Below the pieces are notes generated by a model. It was not told where the DNA came from and did not search any database. It was given only the letters and a program-made list of their open reading frames with translations. The position numbers and the translations under genes were made by a program. From NCBI RefSeq assembly GCF_024763615.1, contig NC_077223.1, forward strand, positions 94,860,627-94,924,626: 64,000 nt of DNA. The letters run 5' to 3'. Positions 1 to 11,554 of this stretch are shown here, one piece after another; the first letter of the stretch is position 1, and every line of letters begins with the position of its first letter. The DNA comes from Phlebotomus papatasi (Eukaryota; Arthropoda; Insecta; Diptera; Psychodidae).

Positions 1-386
1 CAGTGGTAAAGTGTGTAATATTTTGTATATCCATTTTTGGATATTTCCATATTGAGACCAAAATCTCAGTTTTTATTTACCTCTTTTAAAGTTATTTCAC
101 CTAATATCTGTAAAATGCACTAAAGTATTTTATAAGAATTCTTAAAGGGGGAATGTCATGTCATAGCATAGATCACGGAAACTTAAAAAAAAATAATAAA
201 TCTCTGTCAGAGGCATTATCTCACAATAATTGGTGTGAATGCTATACTAAAGTAATTATAAGAAAATATGTTCTTATAAAAGAAACAGTATCTTAAGCTC
301 TTTTAGAAATATTCCTTTACTTATTAAATGATAATAAATTGTGTATGATGTAATATCGCTTGTTAAAAAGGGAAGTGGGGTACTTA

Positions 387-525
387 TAACCCTTTAAGGA
401 CGAGAAGGTCAAAAATTGGGGGTCAGAAAAAATCATTTTTCTAACTCTTTAAAGCAAAATACAACTTTAGAAGGCCGTAGGAAAAATTTCATTTTTGGGT
501 CACAATCGTCCTTAAAGAGTTAAAA
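387..525. repeat. Short TTAACCCTTTAAGG-type TIR element
   Basis: The ends are inverted copies: AACCCTTTAAGGACGAGAAG on the left and CGTCCTTAAAGAGTTAAAA on the right. It shares its terminal motif with larger copies at 6045-6561, 20531-21052 and 29720-30311. Confidence 0.55.
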
Positions 526-1700
526 TGGGAACACCTCTGAAATACGGTTTTTCTCCTGTTTTAAGTGGAAATGGATCCACTTAAAATCATCAAATTGGAG
601 TTCCATCTTAAAATTGAAAAAAATGTCCTATTTCAAATGAATCCTAATTCAAAGGTACCCCTGTCCTCCTAAGTGAAACCGTAAATGAAATATACTCATA
701 TCAAATCAAAAAAATCTCAAGTTGCAATATTAATTCAAAAAATAAATTACTAAAAAAACATAAAATTGTTATGATATTTCCTTATGTTTGTTAAGGCTTT
801 CCAGAAAATAATATTTTTTCTTAATACATTTTTAGTACATAAGAAATATTAAAATTCAAATCTCTCAACGTCCATTTCAGAAAAAACTAGTATTCATTTG
901 AACTTTGAACTATTTCTCACAAAGAAGACCAAAAAGAGTGAAGCTAAGATATTTTCAAGTGCCACAAAATTATTAAAATATTGGAAATTAAAGTAAAGTT
1001 CCCTCAAAATTCAATGCCCTGTGCATTCCTAGACCATATGACAAAGCAAGGAATTGTTAGATTTGAGTAAGTGGAAGAATTATTTCAAAAGAAAAAGAAA
1101 ATAAAGAAATTCTCTTTCCGGCGCAGCCACTGAGGAAGGCTTGGAGACTAAGCCGAAAGCTTTGGGAAGAATCGTTGTTTTTCTGAGCTGCCCTATATCC
1201 CCGACGCTCACCGGTTTCTTCACAATTTAGTACATAACCTTAAATATCTTTCTGATATGAACAAAATCAAATTTTATTATTCATTTTTGCAAAACGATTA
1301 GTACAGATGTCAACAAATTTGTCTTATTATTGTAATTTTTTTAGAAAATTTTTCAATGTTAAGTGTAATTACATTTTCTGGAAAATTTTAAGGAAAAATG
1401 TATTTTTATAAGTTAAATGTATCCGTAGATGTGAGTGACTTTGTACGCTCGGGGTGACTTTGTATTGCATCCCTGCTTTTCGCAAGCTTTGCTTTAATTC
1501 TAGGACTTACGGATAATCCAGTGACTACAAGGGCATTTGAATATGGTTTAAAAAGATTAATAAAAAGATTAGGTATTTTAAAAGTTTAATTTGAAATTTT
1601 TGTGTATAATTTGACAAAATAATTCATAAAAATCTTAAACAAATGTGTCTTCCAAAGAGTAACATAGTTTTTTCTTATTCCTATTTTAAAAGTTTTAACC

Positions 1701-1932
1701 ACTAAACCTACCTACCGTTTTTGGTCGTTTTTCTGTCAAATGTCAAACCGCGGTAGGGTAAGATACTCAACAAATTAGTCTTGGAAAGGAGCAAAAAATT
1801 AAAATTTAAGCACTGAAAAATATATTACATGCATATTTTAAGAAATTCATAAAGTTTGATAGTGACATTGTACCGTTTAAATTTCTGTTAATTTTAAACC
1901 GGTCAATCTGACCGGGTCTTGGTAGGTTTAGT
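1701..1932. mobile_element. MITE-like element, TIR ACTAAACCTACC
   Basis: About 232 bp bounded by ACTAAACCTACCTACCG and its imperfect inverse CTTGGTAGGTTTAGT. It has no coding capacity. I see no second copy in the window. Confidence 0.55.
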
Positions 1933-2310
1933 ATTAAAATCATGGTGCCCAGGAAGATTTAAAAATTAACTAATAAAATAAATTACTGTGAGTTTTTGAT
2001 TGGTCACAAGGGGTGAAAAATTCAACATAATCAGAATAAGTGACTTTTAAAGGAAATTTTGAAAAAAAAACTTAAAAATAACACTATTAAAAAATGAGCT
2101 ATTAAAAAATGTTTCTTAAAAAAACCTAAATTTGATCGATGCTTTAGAATTCTAAAAGGAGTAAAACCATTGTAAAAGTTTTTGGAAAAGGGAAAATAAA
2201 GAGGTTTTTATTTCATCTGTAACCATTTTGGATACTAATTGTATAAAATTAGATTAGATAAAATTAGATTTAGGTGTTTTTATTGACTATAATTAAATAT
2301 TATATTTTAT

Positions 2311-2570
2311 GCCTCCAGCACACCTATCAGAATAGGAAAGTTTCATGAAATCAAAATTCACATTTCTTTCTTTCTTAAACACTTTGAATATACATATCTA
2401 TTCCTGTCTCTCGCACCTCAAATTAGATTGAACTAAATTCAATATGGTGTGATATTTAAAAGAAGAAGAAGAGTACGATAGAGTAGAATAGATATATGCA
2501 AAAGGATTGAGGAAGAAAAGGTCATGAATTTTGATTTCTTGAAGTTTTCTTGATCAAAACCATTACTAAC
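2311..2570. mobile_element. MITE of the CACACCTTTTAGATCAGG family
   Basis: The left end (GCCTCCAGCACACCT then a TTTCATGAAATCAAAATTCA block) is inverted at the right end (GAATTTTGATTTCTTGAAG). The interior matches, by eye, the elements at 36471-36693, 61264-61525 and 61540-62420. It includes a conserved purine/pyrimidine stretch around an AAGAAGAAGAAG run. Confidence 0.6.
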
Positions 2571-3091
2571 CAAATTTAATTTTTAAGTGCTAATTTTTGC
2601 GTATTTTGTCTTTAAAAATTGACCATAAAAATTTCAGAATTTCGAAATTTTAATACAGTATGCGTAATATAGTTCATAAGTCATGACTCAATCCTAACCA
2701 GTTAATAATTTACTTGCTTACGTATTGCTTGATTTTTTATTTCATTCTTCTGAGTACATTAGATTCTCAAAATCGCTAAAAAAAAATAATATTTTCTTTG
2801 GTAATTGCTAATGAGCAATACAATCTTTTCCAAATTATATACATACGTTCCATAGATATTTCGATATATGCTAATAATGATCCAAAATTATTTTTCTGCT
2901 AATTATTTTTAAAGGCCGAAGGTTAAATCCGTCTATGCGTAGGTACTTCTGATCCAAGACTAGGCTGATTTGACATGGCTTGAAATTCCAAAAAAAAAAA
3001 AATTAAAAAGACCAAACCGGAAATTAATCAACTAATGAGCGCCAAAATTGATTATTTTTACTGAACGTTTTTTTATCGCCATTGTTTTTAG

Positions 3092-6000
3092 TGCCGCAAC
3101 TGAATTATAATTCCTCAACTGATTCAGATTTTTTAAAATTTTCCAGCAATATCGATGTAAGGATACGCCAGGCAGAGTTGGAATATGCTCTTGGACGGGA
3201 AGAGCTTCAACTGCTGTCTCTCGTGGAAGAAATCCAGGCTCTTCAGTCACGGCTGGAGAAATCAAAACCTGAAGCCAATTCCATTTACAGCATCCTCCAG
3301 AATGGCACTAACTTAAGTCTCCATGCAGTCCACGTGACTGTTGGTCGCTGGGCAGCGACGTCCAGGAACGACTGTCCGGGCATGTGGATTGAATGGGCAC
3401 TTGAAGGTGAGGGTCTCTATCGCGGAGATAGAATCATTGAAGTGAATGGAAAGATTCTCAGTGGAAGAACCCGTGAGGAACTCCAGAGATTGATTGGAAA
3501 TACCAGTCGATGTCAGCTGGTAGTTATCCGTCAGAGAGCCATGCCTTTTGCTCAGCAGCAGTTGCTTCAGAGTCAGGAGGACAACATGCGGCTGCAGCAT
3601 CGCATCTCTTATTTGGAGGACCAGGTTAAGGAATTGCAGGAGAATAAAGAGTCTCGCTCATCACCAACGAACAATGCTCATGTTACGAGTATTAGTATCT
3701 CATCACCTAATCCCAAAGTACCGGACAAGCCTGAGATCTTCCAGCGTGGCAACTTCATTACGACAATCGTTGATGGGAAACCCACCAAAAGTCCACCGTC
3801 TGTGGCTCAGTTGTCCAAAGCCACTCACGTCACGAAGACAACCATCGTCAAAGACTCCGCCACCAATGGCCATGTGAATGGTGATGAGAATGTCAGGAAG
3901 AATTTGTCCACTTCCACAGTGTCTCTTACTAGCAATGTGTCATCAAAGAGAGATATCGACGAGGCACGTCGGGAGAGATACGCTCAGAGATCCAGTCGGA
4001 TTGCTACTTGCCATGGGCATCATCAGCATATTTCACGAAGTGGGGATCATCTTCATGAGTACACCAGCAAATCTGCAAGGTATGTTGAGCACATTGCAGG
4101 CTTTTAGGCGCAATAGTTCACAGAGAAGAATAACAAGGTGTTCTAGTCGGGATGTTTCATTTGATTTAAAGTGCAATACCACGCATCTACTTTAATTGAT
4201 ACGAAACTTGAAATAAAATCGAATAGAATCTTAAGAACGGTAGGAATTAGGTCTCCAAGATCCCGAATACAGTATCTAAAAATTATCCTTTCCAAACTCA
4301 ATGGGGTAACCGGAAATTGTAAAGAACACAATAAAATTACTCAGGAAAAATCATTGTTCCTTTTTGGAAAAGGTTAAGGAGTTTTTCTGAATGATTTTCT
4401 GTTTTTCTAACTACTTCACAGAATCCCCACTGAATTAATTATATCACATCGGATTTGTTCTTGAAATATTTGTTTCAAAAATCTTTTAAAAATTGTTAGC
4501 ATTTCAACTACCGTGATTTTATCGGAACTTATTGTCGATCATTTTCTAAAATTTTAAATGAAAACAAGATTTATTTTCTTTAGTCCTATGCAATTTATTG
4601 TATCAAACCGATTTTGATGATATATTCCAAAATTTATATTTTTTTATAAGTTAGAGAAAAAACTAATAAAGGCCCGAATACGGGTTTCAGACCCAAAGCT
4701 TAGACCGTTTTCAGACTAGAGGTTTAGCCCAGTTCTCGAGGGTCGCAAATCCTTAAACAGCAACCGATTTTATTGATTTTTCAAAATGTAATAGGTCATT
4801 TGCCTTTAATAATCCAATCCTAAGTCAAAATTTTCCAAAAAAAATCTGGACCGATAAGATATTAAAGAAGTTAAGTCTATGGCTTAGCCTTAGGTCTGAA
4901 GCCCGTATTAGCCATATGGCTTAACTTAAATTAAACTTAGGATTGTATTATTAAGGACAAATGACCTTTTAGATTCTGAAAAAATAATAAAATTGGTTGC
5001 TATTTAGAATTCTGAGAGCTTCGGCAACAGAGCTAAACCTCTGGTCTGAAGACCGCTTAAGAGTTTAAATAAACTCAGTCGGATCCTCGAGAATAAATGT
5101 ACAATTTATCCAAAGGACCTCTAACCAATTGAACCCTATTACAGATTTAAGACTGGAGGTATAATATTGTTCCGGAATATCTTGAATTCCAAGTAACAAA
5201 TAATATAGTAAACCTAATAGAATTTGTACTTAATATCTAATCCTAATTCAGAATTTCCCAAAAATCTTGCTTGATATAAAATTAAAGTTTATTCCCATTA
5301 CCGAAAACCTTAAATTACTAAACGATCATAAATTGAAGTACTTTTTTAAATACAAGGTCAATTCGTTGCCTTAAAATATGTTTCAAATAACTCGCAAAAA
5401 GAAAATTTTACAGGAGAGTAATTTCAAGCTAAACAGGATTATTTAGATTTAAAAAGCTTAAAATTTTGAGAATAATTAACTTTCAATTAATTATTATTCA
5501 AAGGAAAAGTTGAGAATGTAAAAAAAATGAAAAAACCGAGTTTTGTTAAATTTCGAGTTGTTCGTGTATTACTCTGAGCCGTCAAATTAGCCTTAATATA
5601 GAATCCTATAAGTAAACGTTTTCCCAAAAAAATCGCCAGGTAAAAAATTAAGGCAGATAAGCCTTAATTATTTAATAATTAAAACAACCTTATGCCCTAG
5701 ACAGACATATGGCTTAAGCCGAGAGACGACTTAGTAGGAAACCGATGGAAACGCATAGTCTAATCAATATTTTGAGCATAATGACGTTAAGCCGTTTCTC
5801 AGCTTAAGCCCTAGGTCTGTCCAGCATATCGCTCCTTGGAAATTACAAGGGGTCAACTCACTCTGAGCCATTTTCCCAGGAGACAGCATGAAAGATTTAA
5901 TTTATTGTAAATATGATTACCTCAAAATGTCCAAACTAAAACAATTTATTTCTTTTCTATTGATTTGAGCAATAATATTAACATCGAAACTTCATAGTTT

Positions 6001-7944
6001 TTCCTTTCGAACTATGTTTTCTTCTAAGTTGGCTCTTTGTCATTCTAATTAAGGACGAGACATTTTTTACGGACCGAAAATTAACAATAAATATGAAACT
6101 GGTAAACATAATCATTGATAAGTCTTACATCTAACATTGGAAAGTCCAACAAAGTCTGATTCTGTGTATTTTTTGCCTCTACGAGCGATAGGGACAAAAA
6201 TAGCCCAAAAATTTAGGTAAATTTTATGACAATACCGATGAATAATAATTTACGTTTTAATGAAAAATATTACGTATGAGTATTGTAGATTTTATTGCCA
6301 AAAGGGATTTGCTTAAAATAATTGGAAGTACAAAAAATAAATATAATCAATTATGAATTTCAGAATTTAAAAAATCGTCATTTTTGAGCTTAAATATAAA
6401 CTACATAGCAAGTAGCTAGAGTCTTGCAAAAAATATTATAGATCCCTTCAACCTTCTGCTTTACAATTATGCACAAACATTAGAAAAAATTAACTTTAGG
6501 TAGTTAGAAAAAATTATTTTATTTATGGGACACCGGTGTTCCAATCGTTCTTAAAGGGTTAAATTCTAAATTATGAGCAAATTTTCCTAGTACATATTAG
6601 AGTGGCAAGGGATCAACTTGTTTGAGTTAGTCCCTTGCTTCACGAAACTTTGAACAAAAAATCTATTTTACGCCCTTTTTACTTCAAACAAAATTGCGTT
6701 AGCAATCCAAAAGAGCAAAATTTTGGAAAACATTTATAATACCGAAATTTAGTGAATTATATCATCTGAAAATTTGTTAAAGTCTCTTTCTAAGTGCATT
6801 AAAATTTCAAAATCGAAAAAAACTGAGCTAGCCCCTTGTGATTTCCAAGGAGCCATATTAGGTCTGAAGGCTTTCTTATACGGGCTATAGACTTAAGGCT
6901 TAGCCATCTGGCTTAACTTCTCTAATTCCTTTATAGGGTAGAGTCAGCCCTTTTGGCCACCTAAAGTAAAATCACATTGTAAGGCAATTATGAGCTTATT
7001 TAGAAGAGGAAAATGGGTCTTATTTCGTGACCTCTAATCTAACGAATCAGAAAACCATATTTGATTTTGTATCGACTTGATTAATTATTATTGATTAATT
7101 GTTATTGAAAGAAATTCTCGACAAGATAAATAATCACTAAAAAAACATGGGATTCTTAAGAAACTTGTTAATGTAAAAGAGAAATTGTTTTGCATTATTT
7201 CATATCAATCAATGAAAGTCCATTTCTTAATTAACTAAATTTTATTGTGATATCATCTTTAATAAAATTTTATAACAAATTAAATGAAAATCGGATGTGG
7301 CTAAAAGAGCTTACTTTTTTCGGCTGTGTAAGTACTTTTGGCCATTCATTTCTCCATACATTGAATTAAGGGCAAATTATCCATTAGGTTTTGAAAAATC
7401 ATTAAAATTGCTTGTTATTTAGATTTTTGAGGCCTTAGGGGTCTGAGCTAAACCTCCAGTCTGAAGCCGGCATTACACGCTTAAACTTCAAGCATTACCT
7501 TTCTCAAATATAGAATTTCCTAGCTGTGAAAATCTGACATAAGCTGATCTAAGACCACTGGTTTCTTTTTGCAGTACTGATCGGAAACTGGAAAGTTTGA
7601 CACGCAAAGTCAATGGACACCAGAACCACTTAAACCACCAGAGAACCCATGATCTCAGGAGTGTCAAGAGCCTGGATTTTGACTCAGACTGTGGTGGGCA
7701 ACAGAGGGATGTGGACTATACGTCAGAACCCTTGGGTTCGAAGCCCTTGAGGCCATTGCCACCAAAGAAACCCCTAAGGTTGTCGCTTCAGCGGGCACAG
7801 AGTTTGCAGACGGTGGAGGGTGCACTGACGGAATTGGACAAGAAGAGGGCTAGCAAGAGACCCCATCGAGGCATGACACCCTTCAATGGAGATCAGTCAA
7901 ATGCTCTGCACACTGCCTCACTTGGACGCAACAAGTATATTTAG
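3092..7944 (+). CDS. PDZ and coiled-coil scaffold protein, last two exons (5' partial)
   Basis: Two exons join in phase. The first runs from 3092 (acceptor TTTTTAG; 3147 after TTTTCCAG is an alternative) to 4079 (donor AAG|GTATGT). The second runs from 7575 (TTTTTGCAG) to the TAG at 7942-7944. Together they give about 450 residues. In order: a helix rich in Glu, Leu and Gln (IRQAELEYALGREELQLL, likely coiled coil), then one PDZ domain (about 3310-3535, with CPGMWIEWALEGEGLYRGDR for the binding groove and RGDRIIEVNGKIL for the core). A second coiled coil follows (SQEDNMRLQHRISYLEDQ), then a Ser/Thr-rich linker. The last exon carries a basic proline motif (KPLRPLPPKKPLRL, a possible SH3 ligand) and a Lys/Arg-rich tail. 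PDZ proteins organise complexes at the cell cortex; the partner here is unknown. No start codon can be assigned, because ATG 3082 lies across the acceptor. I do not recognise the orthologue. Confidence 0.8.
4674..5075. repeat. Foldback repeat in the PDZ-gene intron
   Basis: Two arms of roughly 170-190 bp are inverted relative to each other, about 4680-4860 and 4900-5060. Shared blocks include AGAGGTTTAGC, AAGGTCATTTG and AATAATACAATCCTAAG. A related, interrupted copy occupies about 6850-7490 of the same intron. Confidence 0.6.
5690..5835. mobile_element. Small TIR element (CTTAAGCC family), copy 1
   Basis: Bounded by CCTAGACAGACATATGGCTT and an inverted CTTAAGCCCTAGGTCTGTC. The interior contains inverted copies of GAGACGACTTA/TTAAGCCGTTTCTC. 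Similar sequence recurs at about 21135-21350. Confidence 0.5.
6045..6561. mobile_element. TTAACCCTTTAAGG family element
   Basis: About 517 bp. The left end (TTAAGGACGAGACATTTTTT) is inverted against the right end (TTAAAGGGTTAA). The interior block GGGACACCGGTGTTCCAATC, itself palindromic, is shared with the copies at 20531-21052 and 29720-30311. Non-coding. Confidence 0.65.
6850..7490. repeat. Second, interrupted copy of the 4674-5075 foldback
   Basis: Left arm at about 6850-6945 (TAGGTCTGAAGGC, CTTAAGGCTTAGCCAT). Right arm at about 7370-7490 (GGGCAAATTATCC, GAGCTAAACCTCCAGTCTGA). About 400 bp of other sequence lies between them, starting with GTCAGCCCTTTTGGCCA and ending with ACTTTTGGCCA. 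That looks like a further element inserted in the loop. Confidence 0.45.
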
Positions 7945-8668
7945 CACCTCCCGTCGTTGTTTCTTTTCTTCAGTAAACAAATAATGATAAAATTGATTTG
8001 CAAAGCTCTCTATCACTTCCTCTGTATCACTCCTAGGCAATATATATATTATAAGAATAGATACAACACATCAAATATAATTTTGTGGTGAAGAAGAAGC
8101 CTTGAAAGTTTGTTATTCTTTGGTGTTTTTCCTTAAGAAACCAACGTGTTGATTTACCTCAAACACGAAACGTTCATTAAATTAATTAATTGTGCCGGTC
8201 ACATAAATTAAAATTAGGAATCTCCCCATCTCAAACATCATAGACAAAAATCTCTTCTATCTCATTGTTCAATTCTTGATTTTTTCCATTCAAGATAAAG
8301 TATATTATATACATATATTTGGACAGTGGTGGTGGAAGAAAAAAACGTGTCTTGTGTGAATGTTTGTGTAATTTATGTAATCGAATTATATCCACTGTAA
8401 GTACACAAGTATTCTACTAGTAAATGTTGGATATCTATGTGGTGAAGAAAAATATGAGGAATCTACTGTTGGAGGCAATTTCACGTTGGTCAGATCACAT
8501 TCAGTCATCGAGTGGATCCTACGTGAATTTCTCTGCCAGTGAACAGACATTTTAGTGATACACAAATTTAAAGAATTGTAAAGAAAAAAGGCGTTTCCCC
8601 CTAAAAACCACGGTAAGTTCTTTACCATCAAAACACGGAAAATTACTTTCTCAGTTTGTTTGCAAACA

Positions 8669-8674
8669 AATAAA
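8669..8674 (+). terminator. AATAAA polyadenylation signal, PDZ gene
   Basis: A canonical AATAAA about 725 bases after the stop codon. It is the first perfect match I see downstream, so it is the likely 3' end of the transcript. Confidence 0.45.
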
Positions 8675-9301
8675 AGTCTAAATTGTGTCTATTTTTCTCA
8701 CTCACTTCAGTGCATGAGTGATAAGATAGCGCGGGAGATGATGAAAAATTAAGGGAGAATTCTATTAACCCATTTTCACTTATTGGGTCATTAACAAATA
8801 AATTTCTCATTTTAAAATTATTCTTAGTGGATTTATCATGTGAAAAATGCTAACGATACTGCTGAAAGTCACGAATTGTGAACAAGAGACATACACTACT
8901 GACTCTTAATGAGAATGCAATTATCTTTGGACACTTTTTTCCTCTACCCCAAATTACAGCTAGAACATGATAATAGTGAGATAATTGGTCAGTGGAAGTA
9001 CCACGAGGAACAAATAATTGTCCGTTAGTAAAATGAGACACAAAGCACATTAATACACAAATATTTTATCGAAAAGCTGTTAGTGAAAGTTCGTGATTAG
9101 ATTCCCAAATTCCTCAAAAAAAAATCAGTGACAAATGAACGAAACTTCGCAGAATGCTCGAGCTTGTGACTTTTATTTGATACAAAGTTTGATACGCTCA
9201 AAATAATAAAATTGTAATAAAAATTCAAAGAGAGTAGTTCGATAGAGAAACTAGGCTTTCTCATAAATCAGCTTTCCTAGACATGTAATATTATTTTTTC
9301 T

Positions 9302-9530
9302 TATTCGGGGAAGGTGCGCTACCTTCGGAGGATACAAGCTTCGAACATCTCATTTTTTCAATATGTTTTTTAATGAATTTGATTCATTTTAATATTACAT
9401 TTTAATAAATAGTTCAATGCCTCAAATTTTCTGAAAAGAGCCAGGAGTCAAATCCATTACGATCATAGAAAAAAATTAAGATGTCCGAAGTTTAAGTCGT
9501 CCGAAAATTCGCTCTTCCTCCTACATGGTT
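9302..9530. mobile_element. TIR element, GGGGAAGGTGCGCTACC family, copy 1
   Basis: The left end GGGGAAGGTGCGCTACCTTC plus AAGCTTCGAACATCTCA is inverted at the right end (TGTCCGAAGTTTAAGTCG, then CGCTCTTCCTCC). A close relative lies at 35975-36193. Confidence 0.6.
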
Positions 9531-9731
9531 GTTGTGGGCAATTTTGTTCTATGTAGACTTAAGTTTAGAAAAGCTCCATGTGTAGGGTATTCGAACTTTT
9601 CGACAACTTTTTTGTCTCTTATTCACGAAAGGACATAATATCGCATACAATTGTTCAAGTTGGTACAGTCCAAATTGAACACCTTGGGTTAACCACTCCT
9701 TTTGACAATTATTGACCTCTTTTTATTCTCT

Positions 9732-10865
9732 AGGGTAAAGTGATACAAGCTGGACAACGGTAGAATTTGGACAGGGCTTTTTTCTTGATAAATTTAGTAG
9801 GGGAGATTGGGGCAAAAAGTCACAAAAAGGATATTTTACTTTTTTACAAGCTACTCGAGCGATTCAAAAATTTCTAATTAGCGCAGTTTTATAAGAAATT
9901 TACCGTTCTACAACTTTGAGAAAGTAATATTCCTCTATTTTGTAAGGAAATACGTTTATCAGACCGATTTCTAAAAGGTAATTTTGTGACTATTCTCAAA
10001 AATGCTGGGGCAAATAGTACCAGACATTGGATATTATCATATTTTGATTCGCTTCATTACAGGCTTCCATATATTTGAAAAAATACCTAGAGGACATATT
10101 TTCATGGAAAATTTATTCATCTACACCATTGTAAGACACCGTTTTTTCTGTGAGAAAAGTGAGAAAACGAGAAAAGCGCTTTTCAAGCTATTTTAGAAAA
10201 AACACACAAAAGACTGCAAATCGTTTGACCAATGCAAACAACAAGCGGCGAGACATGATAATGACGTTTCTTTTCGCTGTGAGACATCAGAAATTGCTTC
10301 GCTTTTTGTTACTTTTTGCTCTACCTTTTGTTACTTTTTACCCCAAGTGGCCATTTTTAATAAAAGAATTTCTAGAGAAAGAACCTTTGTGAAATTCTAA
10401 AATAGATACCGGATTCGTATTCAAAAAATCCAAATTATTTAGAAAATATTCAGCAGTGCATCAATTTTGAAAAATAAGTAGGTAATAATTGTTATCTTCT
10501 GCAAGGAAAATATTTCAAAAATATTGCTAAATATTTCGATATTTTTTATTTTCTAAATTCCTTATTCGAATTCTAAGAAACTTACGATATTGAAAAAGGT
10601 CTATGGAGGCTGTCTATAGGAAAAAAATTGAACCGCTATCTTTTCTACCTTGGAAGATATTGAATTTTTCGATTTTTTGACTTTTTGCCCCATCTCCCCT
10701 ACTTCATTTTTATTTGTATATTTTTAATGCGTTAGTTTTATAATTTGGTTCCTTATGCTTGAAAGCAATTTTGTACTGTATTTATCAAGAAAAAAACCAT
10801 GTCCAACTTGTACCGGCGAATTGTCCAACTTGTAACACTATGTCCAACTTGTATCACTTTACCCT
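9732..10865. mobile_element. TIR element AGGGTAAAGTGATACAAG with a nested insertion
   Basis: The outer ends are inverted copies: AGGGTAAAGTGATACAAGCT at 9732, and ACTTGTATCACTTTACCCT ending at 10865. The block GTCCAACTTGTA is repeated three times near the right end. A second TIR element (9798-10701) is inserted inside it, splitting the outer element into a short left part and a longer right part. No open frame of transposase type is seen. Confidence 0.7.
9798..10701. mobile_element. Nested TIR element, TAGGGGAGATTGGGGCAAAA
   Basis: About 904 bp with TAGGGGAGATTGGGGCAAAA at the left and its inverse TTTTTGCCCCATCTCCCCTA at the right, inside the 9732-10865 element. Its ends resemble those of the element at 50818-52578 (TAGGGGAGACCGGGGCAG) and a single end at about 31556. 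Short open frames inside show no recognisable domain. Confidence 0.65.
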
Positions 10866-11032
10866 ATGTACTTTTCAAATGAAACCAAACTTGCTTGAAT
10901 CGGTTGAGAAATGTGCTCACTTGAACTTTTACACAATTGACTCCGAACGCATTAATAAGAAATTAATGCGAGGATCGAAAATGTACAAACACAAAGTGTT
11001 AATTTTTGCAACATCTAAATCTATATAGTTTT

Positions 11033-11554
11033 TTTTAGCTGAGATCCTTTACAATCTTTGTGGTTGGAGGTAAAATCCGACCTCGTCAGATCCGGCCCAA
11101 ACTTTGAATAGAATGGCCAACTTTACAAAAGAGCGATTGCAAGCCGAGATTGTACATGCCAAGTATAGGACTTTTAACATTTGAAACTCCTATAACTTTG
11201 GGAATAATTAACTTTCCGGTATAATACTTACAGGGACGGTAGAGAGTGTCAAGGAGCACTCGAAAACCGAAAAAATCGAACTTTGCAAAAAATTGACTTA
11301 TTCGACTTATATTCTGACTAGTCGATATGAGCTAGAAAAGGATTTTTGTGGCCGACTCGCCCCGATTCGTCCCATCCACCATATAACCATTCCTGGAGAG
11401 AAAACGAACCCTAAAACCCGAAAATTAATTTTCAGCACACGTAATTCGTAATCCGTGAGTGTCACAACTTGTAAATAAAATTTAGGCCCGATCTGACAGG
11501 GTCAAATTTCACCTCGAACCACAATTTGGGATTGTAAAGAATCTCAGCTAAAAG
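11033..11554. mobile_element. TIR element with about 66-bp ends
   Basis: The left end (TTTTAGCTGAGATCCTTTAC ... GACCTCGTCAGATCCGGCC) is inverted at the right (GGCCCGATCTGACAGG ... GTAAAGAATCTCAGCTAAAA). Total length is about 522 bp. I find no second copy in the window. Confidence 0.7.

Larger units (their letters stand above)
1..3091. other. Non-coding stretch with small TIR elements
   Basis: No coding exon is visible. It holds a short TTAACCCTTTAAGG-type palindrome (387-525), a TIR element (1701-1932) and an element of the 2311-2570 family. An isolated GC-richer patch at about 1105-1215 remains unexplained. It is probably upstream intron or 5' flank of the PDZ gene. Confidence 0.6.
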
